64,000 nucleotides of DNA from Lineus longissimus (lineage: Eukaryota; Nemertea; Pilidiophora; Heteronemertea; Lineidae), in contig NC_088312.1 of the NCBI RefSeq assembly GCF_910592395.1, forward strand, positions 124,001 through 188,000, given 5' to 3'. The position numbers and the translations under genes were made by a program. The notes beneath the pieces were generated by a model that was not told the DNA's origin, made no database searches, and was given only the letters and a program-made list of their open reading frames with translations. Shown here piece by piece: positions 30,301-42,900 of the stretch. Position 1 is the stretch's first letter. Each line of letters opens with the position of its first letter.

Positions 30301-33300
30301 GGTCTCTTGTTTGGTTGCCATCAGAGTTTTGGGTAAACCACCTCATACAGTCACCTGAATGGAATCTCATAACCGCAGTATTGGGGAATGGACCAAATTA
30401 ATGCAATACTGTTTTTTAATTAATTGAACAATGCATTTCTGGTGCAGGTATTTGGGTTTGGACCACTTATCCAAAATAGAAATATCCACCGAAGCCTGCA
30501 TGAGAATGAGTACCTTTGCTAATGGATTATTGTATTCACCGAGAGAATGAGGTATTTGTGTGAAACACAATCATTTTCAACACAGCATGTGTATGATCAG
30601 TAAGAACTAAAGGTTCAAAGGCTGGCTTTAGCTGCCAGATATTTCCTCTGCTAGATTGGGTTTGATTGAAGTCAGTAGCAACACCTGCTGAGCACAATAT
30701 GGATAATGCTAAGCCGCGGCTTTCAAAAACACCAGCGATTTTCGTATTAATTTAACATTTCCGGCACACTTCAGAATGGACTTCTTTATTTGTGTTTTGG
30801 AACTTGGGGCGTATTTGTTTTATAAACGTAAGTTTTGTTCTGATGAAAGTTTGATGTGTTTGTTTGATAATCAGTGTTCTCAAGTGTGGTCATGCCGATG
30901 ATCAGTGTTCTCAAGTGTGGTCATGCCGATGATCAGTGTTCTCAAGTGTGGTCATGCCGATGATCAGTGTTCTCAAGTGTGGTCATGCCGATGATCAGTG
31001 TTCTCAAGTGTGGTCATGCCGATGGATTAACCCTAGATGGAAAGCTCTAAGGATGGTTATATTCATTTCAATATTTCCAATCTTTGTTCTGAAATGAAGG
31101 TAGGCTGCCTGGTAAGGATGTCATTTGATGAGGTAGGTTGCCTCGGGGTTGTATTTCTCTCTTGGTTGTTCTGCATAATATGCTTCTTTATTATCCAAAA
31201 CACTTCGTCCTGCTGGTTAGGTGAGAATTATGCTTGCATCCTTAGCAGAAGTATCAATGTGAATACTATTGCCTTATCTTATCATAAAATCTCCCACTTG
31301 GAGAATTATGTCACAACCCTATTTCATATCGTTTCCTGCTGCTTGACAACATTCATTTCTCGAGAATGCTGTAACCAAACGATGAAAAATATGCCACATT
31401 GTATCTAGGAAACCATGGAAACGGCCGTATTGAGAAAAAGAAACAACTTAGGGAAATGGGATTGTAAGCGGAGACAGTTTGTACGGTTGGAATTGAAAAA
31501 TGTGGGCAGATTATTGGAAATGGTGAGCAGGACAAGGGATTAAGATGAGGTATTGGTGTTTGGTCGTGTTCTCTGGTAATCAGCTGGTGGGATTGTCAGC
31601 TTGTCAGCTTGTTGCTTGTTGGCCCTCAGGAGTGCTAACTTGATTCTTCTCTAAACAGATAAGACAATAGAGCAGTTGAGATAGTACATATACGAATGTG
31701 GGTAAAAATCCAAAGGTAAATTTTTTTCAAGAACATTTATTTTTGAAAAAATGGATGGAATTTTGTTTAAATTAGTTTGAAAATTAGTTTTTTAAGAAAT
31801 AAATCTTTGTTTCAATTTTTGTTCAAATCGGTAAAAAATGCTAAAATTTGGGATTTTACCGTTCGGATTATTTGAAACCTTATGAAAACTGGGGCGGCTT
31901 ACTTACTTCAAACACATTGAAACTTAAGACGACATTGTGAGTTGTCATCGTGAGTTGGACTTGCTATTGATTTGTCTGTATTTGAGTTGTGACGCACTGT
32001 CTTTACTGAATTGAAAAAGGTCGATCTTAAATTTGTGTATTTTGGTCATCCTGGCTCCCTAGAGGATCACTTGGCTTCTTTTCATATTTTAGATGTGTGG
32101 GATAGTCACCAGATTATGATTACATGACTGAAGAGATAAACTCTGCCATGACAGATTTAGCAAGGATTAATCTCCTAGATCTCCCAAGGCAGACAAGGAT
32201 TCACTTTAATGAGACAAAGACTTTTGGACTATGTAGGGATTTGAATTGTGTGTTTAGATATCATCAGATCATAATTCAGGAGCAACCAGAGAGGCCTGCC
32301 CGAACAGAGGATCATGGATCAGTTTGCTATGGGAGAGTGTTCCATCCTTTACTTGAAGGTTCCGTCGAATTGTTGCCTGATATAGACACTTGTCAGCGTG
32401 GTCAACATGGTCAAAGGGAATCATCATTTGACCATGTATGATATCTAGTCAGATATGAACATGCAACTAAGTTTCAAACAATAACTTAAAGCCATGGATA
32501 AGTTTTGCTTATACATTTGATGTGACATACCTATTTGCCGATTTGACAGACTTTGACGAAGTTTCCACTGGAAAAACGGATTATATGACAAACTTCTGAC
32601 AATGGAGATCATTGATGAAGAGCTTGAATATGACACGGTATGTCTTGTTAGATCCGTATGTGTGTTTATGTTTTTTTACACGATTATAGACTTACAAAGT
32701 GTGTTAGAATGTCCCAATCAGTCTGAGTGTGGTACCTTAAAACATTCATGTTTTCAGTTTGCAGCTTTCCAAACAGTGACTTGAACAGATTTGCTGAGGA
32801 ACCTTCTGGCTTTTCTAGATTGCTGCACCACTATCCATTCCAGCAGCAGTTAAAAGTCAGGCAGTCCTACAAGAGTTGTAGCTCCCTAGCTATCATCGCT
32901 ACTTCCTGCCATGAGTCTCCTGCCATGGTAGAAAGAAGTGCTTCAGTGATAGCCAGATTTTCTGGTTCGGATTGCTGCTGGTTCCAGGCCTTGTACTGGG
33001 TATAGTTCTTTGCTTCCATGAATTCTATAACACCTACTAAAATAGTCTCCCTGGGAAGTGAATTATAATTGTTTTCAAAATACCCTGTCGTTCTTCAAAT
33101 ACCCAGCCCTTTCAATATGCTCCAAGGGTGGCTTCACATGTATGGAGACCTCTTGGTGATAATCTTCACAAACAATTTATTTAGGTACTACACCGACAAT
33201 TAGAATGACTGATGTGGATAATCTCTGGTTTAAGGTGATCACTCACATAAGCCTAAAACATGTGTTATTGATGTCTTTCTGCAGAAATCACTAGATTAGT

Positions 33301-36300
33301 AGGAATTGACAATCCTCTTGTGACATTGTTGGCATAGATCACACACAAAATAAGCATGTTCAATCCTGGGTTGATTGAAGTGCTGTCTAAACACATATCG
33401 ACTGGCTGCACCAGTTTGAGGAACTTGTGAAAAGCCTCACAGTGCTGACCTTCATACCTAGTCCTTGGGCAACCACATGTTGTCGACAAAGCTCATGACA
33501 GTTAGCTTTCTGACTGTCTCACGCTAAACACTCACTTGGCCTGTTTCAGATATTGACCAACTCATCCAGCCGTTGTTACATTCATGTATTGAACATACAG
33601 AAACACACTTTTCAGGTCCGGAATGAATTCTGTACATTTTTAATGAGCATACTCCAAGCCCACAAGTGGTAGAACAATCACACATTAAACATTTGTCTAG
33701 AAAAACTATGTGCTGCTTATATATGATACGATTTCACCAGGATACTATGGTGAAGTTTGATGGTGGAGTAGAGCACTTTGGCCAGACTGTTCAAACATTG
33801 TGAGCCAGTGCTGTTATGTGTCAGCATATACCTCAGCTGGAGTTCATATCAAAAGATGCCTATGAAACAGTGTCTGTCAGGCTGAATGAAGTTAACTTGG
33901 GAAAACACCAACTGAACTAATGGCTTTCCTGTACATGTTCTTAACCTGCATAAACCACACACCTCATGTATCTTAGTTTACCCTCGGATGCTTTTCTTTA
34001 GGTCAAAAACAATCAATGGCTCTGTGTAGTTCCCTATATCAGTGGTTCCATGACTTGAGAGTGCTGCCTAGTTCCCATTGCCAGTTGACTCCAATGGCTC
34101 TGTGTAGTTCCCTATATCAGTGGTTCCATGACTTGAGAGTGCTGCCTAGTTCCCATTGCCAGTTGACTCCAATGGCTCTGTGTAGTTCCCTATATCAGTG
34201 GTTCCATGACTTGAGAGTGCTGCCTATTTCCCATTGCCAGTTGACTCCAATGGCTCTGTGTAGTTCCCTATATCAGTGGTTCCATGACTTGAGAGTGCTG
34301 CCTAGTTCCCATTGCCAGTTGACTCCAATGGCTCTGTGTAGTTCCCTATATCAGTGGTTCCATGACTTGAGAGTGCTGCCTAGTTCCCATTGCCAGTTGA
34401 CTCCAATGGCTCTGTGTAGTTCCCTATATCAGTGGTTCCATAACTTGAGAGTGCTGCCTAGTTCCCATTGCCAGTTGACTCCAATGGCTCTGTGTAGTTC
34501 CCTATATCAGTGGTTCCATAACTTGAGAGTGCTGCCTAGTTCCCATTGCCAGTTGACTCCAATGGCTCTGTGTAGTTCCCTATATCAGTGGTTCCCATTG
34601 CCAGTTGACTCCAATGGCTCTGTGTAGTTCCCTATATCAGTGGTTCCCATTGCCAGTTGACTCCAATGGCTCTGTGTAGTTCCCTATATCAGTGGTTCCA
34701 AAACTTGAGAGTGCTGCCTAGTTCCCATTGCCAGTTGACTCCAATGGCTCTGTGTAGTTCCCTATATCAGTGGTTCCATAACTTGAGAGTGCTGCCTAGT
34801 TCCCATTGCCAGTTGACTCCAATGGCTCTGTGTAGTTCCCTATATCAGTGGTTCCATAACTTGAGAGTGCTGCCTAGTTCCCATTGCCAGTTGACTCCAA
34901 TGGCTCTGTGTAGTTCCCTGTATCAGTGGTTCCATGACTTGAGAGTGCTGCCTAGTTCCCATTGCTAGTTGACTCCGGCTCTGCGTCGTTCCTCAGTGTC
35001 AAAAGTCTCATTCAATGAGCCTCGATAGCCAGCACCTTACTCTGAGGGTTCCGTCTCGTTGCCCGCACCACCCTGCCGCTGGTGGCAACATCACCTGACT
35101 TCCCATCAGCCTCAGTAGCAGCTAGCTCAGAGAATGAACAGCCTTAGCCTCCACCAGATTGCCTCACCATCAGATTCTGTGTTGAACCATCCATTTGCTT
35201 GATTGCGACGAAGGGATCAGATTGCTTGTTGCTGGCAGAGTAACAATCAATGCTGCCAAGTGCTATGGATTTTCTTACCAGGAATGAAAAAGGTTCTATT
35301 GACAGTATGTTAATGTTAGGATAAGCTTCCACCAGCGGTGACAATTGACAGCAGACTCTGAGAAGCAATTGACAGCAGACTCTGAGAAGCAATTAGCGTT
35401 CTCTCCTAACAACTTGATCAACGCTTTCATTTGGAATTATTGTGTGGTGTTTGCCGAGAGACAAAAAGCTCATGGAAGTTGTGCGTTTATCTTCAAAAGG
35501 GAAGAGAATGGTGTCCTGCCTGTGTCAGTAGGTAAGGCTAGTTACATGTATGTGTCAGAGTGTTGTGTCATGTAAGAAATGCTGTTGCAGATTTGGTGAT
35601 TTCTTCACTTAAGAACCAAGGATAATTTGATTGCCAAAAAACTGAATGCGAGCATGTGAACCCCATGGCAAATAGGTAAGCTTGGATTGCCAATTTGATA
35701 ATTGTGATTGTTGGTTTCAAGTGGATTCAAGCATGTATTGTTGAGGGTCGTTGATTTCTTAAGGCAGATTTGAGGCAAATTCGTAGTGGTAACCAGACTA
35801 TTCAAGTCTCTGGAATCTCAAAGTTAATAACCCGAAGCTGGTAGGCCCTTCCGTTTCAAAGTAAACAAGCTGCTATTTACAAGACTTGTCAGGGAACATG
35901 TGTCATTTCTTCAGCACAACAACATGATTATACATGCTCATAAGACGGGAAGTTGAATAGTCATCGCTAATTAAAATGATAGATACTCATGATCTGATAA
36001 CTTAAAATAGTACTGAGTGTGTTGGGCTAGACATTTCCTCCATGTTATGTATACATTACTTATTGAAAGTTGGGTGGATTTGATGATGATGTTCATGTTG
36101 AATAAGGATAAATAAAACTATTTGGTTGAATGTCTTCTAAACGCTTGAAAGCTTGGAAGAAATATTTCATAATGGTGACTGGGACTTATCCAACGAAATG
36201 CCAGGTAAGCGGCTGATATGAATATGAATGCTTTAGAAAAGGTACAGCTAAAGCCAAGCTTATTATTTACCACAGACAACCATGAAACATTATGGTCAAC

Positions 36301-39300
36301 TTCTCGGACTGTTTCCTGATAGAAGCTTTATTTCTATGTTATACTGATAGCTTTCATATGCCTCACCCACTCATTATCATGTTACATCAGTAGTCTGTTA
36401 TGTCTCCTCCTCTCTTCAGTTGTGTCTGCTTGCCTCGGAGCTCAGATTTATAAGTCATTTGAAACAAACAGCAGTAGATCATCTGGTTGCTTGCCGGTCG
36501 GAATCAAAATTTGTATCTTGTCATCAGGCTATGTTTTGAACCTTTGCCATGTGACGATATTATTCAACATCTGTGTTGCTTGTGGTCAGACATGACTTAA
36601 ACATAACTGAGTACATGTCTTCTCTCTCAGAAAGGTGAGGTTTGTTATTGACAAATTCCATGCATTTCAATCCCGTGCAAAGAAGCTCATGTTTCTGCGA
36701 AGTATGAAAGCAAGTATGGTGGCTTATCGTTCTAAGAAGACAAGTACAAGATAAAGCCATATCACTAACATTGTTGGAGGCAGCATCAGGCTGGGAATGC
36801 AGGCCTAGCAATAAAAAGGTATCTTTTTACAATCACAGTGGCATTCTAGGAGAACAAGAGCACCAACATCCTTGTTGGTCTGCACTCGTCACAAAAGCTG
36901 GTGTTGGATTTGTGACTCTTCTTTAGGGTTATTGCCATTACAGTCACCACAGCTATAGGCTAATCGGTTGAGCTTGACCACCTGAGGCTACTGAAACTTA
37001 GGAAGTGTGAACCCACCAACCCCATAGATTGTATGTCAGCCACAGTAAGAACCAGCACACCAACAAGCCTCACTGAACATTCAGTTAAAGGGCAAAATCA
37101 AGCCATTCTTTAATTCGATCTGATCGGAGATCAAAGGCCAATAGGCAGGCAGAGCTACTCGAAGGTGAAAAGTGACTTCTCTTATTCATACCGTCCAGAA
37201 AAGTACATTTTCTCCAGTGCCAAGGAAAAAGGTGAATGTGAATGTCCTTGTCACAAAAGTAGTCCTGGTTCTGAGGTTCTTTTTGATGATATGGTACCAC
37301 AAACACTCCACCAGATATCATCAGCCGTTAGTGGAATATTGACGAGTCTGATATTGTTAAAAGTCCTAATGGCATGCTGGATGAATGTTGGTTTATCTAA
37401 TGGAGCACAGAGCAGAATTTATATTGACTTGTTGTGTAGAATACCAACTCATTGGAAAGCTGTCATGAGTGGATGTGGTACACACACTATTATCAACTAT
37501 AGTTGAATATTGAAGGTGTAGAAGAAATACGCTGGAACTTGTAGTATGTTGGAAATAAATAAACTGCATTAACAGTACATCGGTGGGTCGAATGACCCTT
37601 GTTACATGAGGGATTTGTCGGTTTCATTTCTTAGGAATAGATCTTCTTACTTCTGAAATCTTACTCGTATACACATGGTTGAACCCTAATTGTTAGGCCT
37701 ACACGGTGAGGGATCTATTTCCTTGAGGCTTCAGTCAAAGTCTCCTCATTGATCACCTAATAAGACATCAATGAAAGAAGTTGGTTGTCAGCGTCTTTAG
37801 GCTATGTTGATCTCTTGCCATTCGCCTTGTCCCGGTGAGGTGACTGACCTTATGGCCTATTTGTTCAGGATTGTAAGTCAGGTGTAACGTCTCATTGCTT
37901 AATAACCAAATGAAAGTTGTTGGCATAATTTTGTCAGTGTCTTGAGATAATACAAGTATTGATTGTAGAATGAGAGAATGTTGACACTATGTGGTCATTC
38001 TAGTGACATAACTATTGGTATTCATTGTTAAACCTGATAATGGGCAAATCTTGTCTGCAAATATCAACAGAATGTATCGTGTCAATAATATGATTTACAG
38101 ACAGTTGAATCTTATAAACTACTGATAGGCTTCAATTCAGGTCCTTTGAGCCATTAACCCTTGTGTGAAAGAAGCTCTTGTACCATCAGTGGCTTATGGT
38201 GGGTGGACCACTCAATCAGGTAAGGTACCCTTTAGCCAGAAACATTGATTCAACCTCAGTTTTGTAAGAAACTTGTATGCATTGAACCAGGAAAGTTTTC
38301 TGACGACACACTGTATGGCTAGCATTGCTGATTGATTCTTCAATGAAAACTGATAGTAAAAGCCGTTAAAAGTTTGATATCAGAACTTCTTGTGAAAAGG
38401 ACCAGTTTGACATTTTAAACAACAAAGTGTGTGATCCATTTTCATTAACACTGCACAAGAATACTTGGAGAAGGCTAACTTTTCTTGCACAAATTGCTGT
38501 GATCGTGTTTTCCTGATTTCAATTTCCACTCTGACGTGTGACTTGCTCGCATTACTATAAGGGTTCTTGTTTCCTATCATAGCTGTCTGATCTGCATTGA
38601 TTCTGCTAAGTGCTTCATCTGATAAGGTCAATGCACTCTTGCATGACTTCCAGATTCTTTCCTAGAGCGTTCTGGAAAGATTGTCTTCAAGGTGACCACT
38701 GGTCCCTTTCTGTGATCACTGTGAAGGCAAGTTACCCACTGCTCACCACAGGTTGGTGTCCACGTCTGCTCCTTTATTTCTTTGGCTTCCATGAGGTACC
38801 AGCTGCTGGCCCATCTTCATGATGGTCATTCACACACACATAGGATGAATAATGATAAAAGGTCCATTTGAGGTGGCAATCCTCAAGTCATTGCTTGATT
38901 GGATTCACTGTCACAATCCCACTAAGCTCCCATCGTCTACAGCCTGGATGAGAACACGGTGTAATCTCTTAATTCCATCTTGATTCAATCAGTGCTTCAC
39001 ACTCAGCTATCCGATTTCCAAATTAGAAAACCATGTCATTTCACAGATCTTCTCCTATCTTGCTGATAAGTGCAGATTGAGCGCTCAATGAAGGATGGCA
39101 TCTTTTTTATGCAATTGCTTGTGAGCAGTTCTCATTTCCCAGTCTTGCTGTGTCTAGGCAAGCCTCAATCAAAATGCCTCTCGAAAACCAGCAAAAAATG
39201 GCCATAAACATTGCCGTCATTCAAGGGGCGATCTTTGCTGTCAGACTAAATCCATCTGAATTGCTCTTGGTGTCGTTATTCATCATCACAACTGTCATCA

Positions 39301-39862
39301 ACATGGTGTTTTTCTTGGGGAAAGCAATAAAAATGCTCGAGACTGACCAACATAAAACAACAGTTGGCGAAAAAGTGTGATTGCTGATTACACATGGATG
39401 GGAGGTGGTGGTGCAGACCTTTTTTGAATAGAGTGAGAAAATCATCAGAACATCGGAAAGTATCAGCCGAAGATTGAACTTTGTTCATGCGGACGACATG
39501 TCTGACCTCAGAGAAGAAGAAGCTGCCTTGAGGACCATTTATTTGGTTGTGTCTGCTGTACCAGGAATTGGTGGTAGGAAACACTCTCACCACATTCCGC
39601 AACAAAATCAATGAAATTTTCATTGAAATGCTTTGCTTGGAGAGGTGCAACATAAAACTAGTTAGTGTGTGATGCAAGGTGTAATGGAGTCCAATATGAT
39701 GCAAGGTGTAATGGAGTCCAATATGATGCAAGGTGTAATGGAGTCCAATATGATGCAAGGTGTAATGGAGTCCAATATGATGCAAGCCTGTGATGTGGTT
39801 GTAGGTTGGTTAGCTCACCTCTTAGCAGAGGTGAGCTTATCCCATACCGTGGCGTCCGTCGT

Positions 39863-39918
<56 letters not shown>

Positions 39919-42900
39919 CGTCGTCGTCCGTCGTCCGTTAGCAGGGCACGTTTCGTAACTGTTAGAGCTATTGAGTTGAAACTTGGTACACATTTACCCT
40001 TATGTAATGACACCTGGGAGACCAAGTTTCGGTCCGATTCGTTTCATGGTTTGGCCACCAGGGGGCCAAACGTTAAAAGTGAAAATATGCAATATCTCCC
40101 TCAATAGTAGTCGGGAAATTTTGAAAAAATTATGGTAGGCACTTCTAGCAAAGGTGCATCATATATCCTCCGGGTTTTTGATTTGACCTCCTTTTCAAGG
40201 TCACAGAGGTCAAATGGTGTAAATTGGCCGTTAGGATGTAACGATGGCATGTTTCTAAACTGCAATGACTATTGATACCAAATTTGGTACACATTTACCC
40301 CTTAGTCAGCTGATCTCAGGGACCGAAGTTTGGTCCAATATGATTCACCACTTGACCACCAGGGGGCAAAATCCAAAAACCTTAAAAATGTGATTATTCC
40401 TTAACTTCTTGCCCGATTGCCACCAATTTGATATCATGGGTACATCTAACCACCATACAGTATATGTCACACAGGTTTTTAATTTGACCTTCTTGTCAAG
40501 GTCACAGAGGTCAAATGGCGTAAATTCGCCGTCAGGCCGTAACAATGGCACGTTTCTTAACTGCAATGACTATTGATCACAAATTAAGTACACATGTACC
40601 CCTTGGTCAGGTGATCTCAGGTACCGAAGTTTGGTGCGATCTGATTTGCCGTTTGGCCTCCAGGGAGGGGGCCAAATCCTAAATTCTTCAAAATGCCATT
40701 ATTCCTAGTAATGACTTGCCCGATTGGCACCAATTTTATATCATAGGTACATCTAATTCTAACAACCATTCAATGTGTCACCCGGGTCTTCTTTGATTTG
40801 ACCTACTTTTCAAGGTCACAGAGGTCGAATGTACTGTAAATTGGCCATTTTGGGGAAATTGTAATTGCTTGGACCTACATCAAACCTAACACTACATGAC
40901 ACAAGACCATGCTCTTTATCCATCTTTCCTCCACATGAGGTGAGCACAATGGCCCTGGCCATTTCATTTTTGGATGAGAAACCCAATCCCATACAAGTTT
41001 GGGAGAACAAAAGATTTGTTGGGTAATCAATCTTGTTTACCAGTGTGGTAATCAAACTAGAAGCAGTCATTGACCTTCATGGATCATTTGAAGCTTTGAC
41101 ATGTATGGACTTATCCAGTCATGTATGCTGTAAACCAGCAGACACATTACCTTATTGCTAACTTGTCTGTGGAACAGAACTGGGCAGATAGAGCTGGTTA
41201 CCTTGACCACTGCACTGGCCCTGGTTTATTCTGAGCCTCAGCACCAACCAACAACACAAATATTAACCCTAACCTTGCCAAGGAGAGATTTTATCATATT
41301 TTCATTATTAATCCAAATGATCCAGCTTCCATCAATAATTAATCAATGATCTTGCAATGAAGCTTTCAGGGATGAGACCCCCCATGGTTTGTTGTGAGAT
41401 GAGTCGCTGATGATAACTAGACTTCAGATCAATCAAGAGGAGTTTAACTGATAGAGATTCACCTGGGAGGGAGATGCTCAGAGCCATTCACCTGCTGCTT
41501 TCAAGCAATTCATGGAGGAAGGCTTTAACAACAACAGTCCTTGCATCAGGTTCCAACAAATGTTGGCCGTCAATCCATATTCATCTTCCGTTGGTCTCAG
41601 GAATCGGCCTGTTGGTTATCAAGGTGTAGGAGAACAAGACCAATTCTTTGGGTTCAGTTGCCTGACAATGATGATGCCTGATCTGTCTTTGGTTGTTCTT
41701 GGAAATGGAAGCTACCATGAGTTGTCGATGCCCTGGTCAGGGGTTCTCAATGTGGATGCCCTGGTCAGGGGTTCTCAATGTGGATGCTCTGGTCAGGGGT
41801 TCTCAATGTGGATGCCCTGGTCAGGGGTTCTCAATGTCGATGCCCTGGTCAGGGGTTCTCAATGTGGATGCCCTGGTCGGGGGTTCTCAATGTCGATGCC
41901 CTGGTCAGGGGTTCTCAATGTCGATGCCCTGGTCGGGGGTTCTCAATGTGGATGCCCTGGTCAGGGGTTCTCAATGTGGATGCTCTGGTCAGGGGTTCTC
42001 AATGTGGATGCTCTGGTCAGGGGTTCTCAATGTGGATGCTCTGGTCAGGGGTTCTCAATGTGGATGCCCTGGTCGGGGGTTCTCAATGTCGATGCCCTGG
42101 TCAGGGGTTCTCAATGTCGATGCCCTGGTCAGGGGTTCTCCTTGTGGATGCCCTGGTCAGGGGTTCTCAATGTGGATGCTCTGGTCAGGGGTTCTCAATG
42201 TGGATGCCCTGGTCAGGGGTTCTCAATGTGGATGCCCTGGTCAGGGGTTCTCAATGTGGATGCCCTGGTCAGGGGTTCTCAATGTGGATGCCCTGGTCAG
42301 GGGTTCTCCTTGTCGATGCCCAGGTCAGGGGTTCTCAATGTGGATGCCCTGGTCAGGGGTTCTCAATGTGGATGCCCAGGTCAGGGGTTCTCAATGTGGA
42401 TGCTCTGGTCAGGGGTTCTCAATGTGGATGCCCTGGTCAGGGGTTCTCAATGTGGATGCCCTGGTCAGGGGTTCTCAATGTGGATGCCCTGGTCAGGGGT
42501 TCTCAATGTGGATGCCCTGGTCAGGGGTTCTCAATGTGGATGCTCTGGTCAGGGGTTCTCAATGTGGATGCCCTGGTCAGGGGTTCTCAATGTGGATGCC
42601 CTGGTCAGGGGTTCTCAATGTGGATGCCCTGGTCAGGGGTTCTCAATGTGGATGCCCTGGTCAGGGGTTCTCAATGTGGATGCCCTGGTCAGGGGTTCTC
42701 AATGTGGATGCCCTGGTCAGGGGTTCTCAATGTGGATGCCCTGGTCAGGGGTTCTCAATGTGGATGCTCTGGTCAGGGGTTCTCAATGTGGATGCCCTGG
42801 TCGGGGGTTCTCAATGTCGATGCCCTGGTCGGGGGTTCTCAATGTGGATGCCCTGGTCAGGGGTTCTCAATGTGGATGCCCTGGTCAGGGGTTCTCAATG

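Noticed and set aside
34016-34968. Plus-strand frames of 203 and 103 codons
   Set aside because: Produced by the 78-bp array; the frame breaks where two units are internally deleted, as expected for non-coding repeat.
39658-40025. Poly-Asp, poly-Arg and poly-Thr frames
   Set aside because: Translation of the GTC microsatellite and the 27-bp array.
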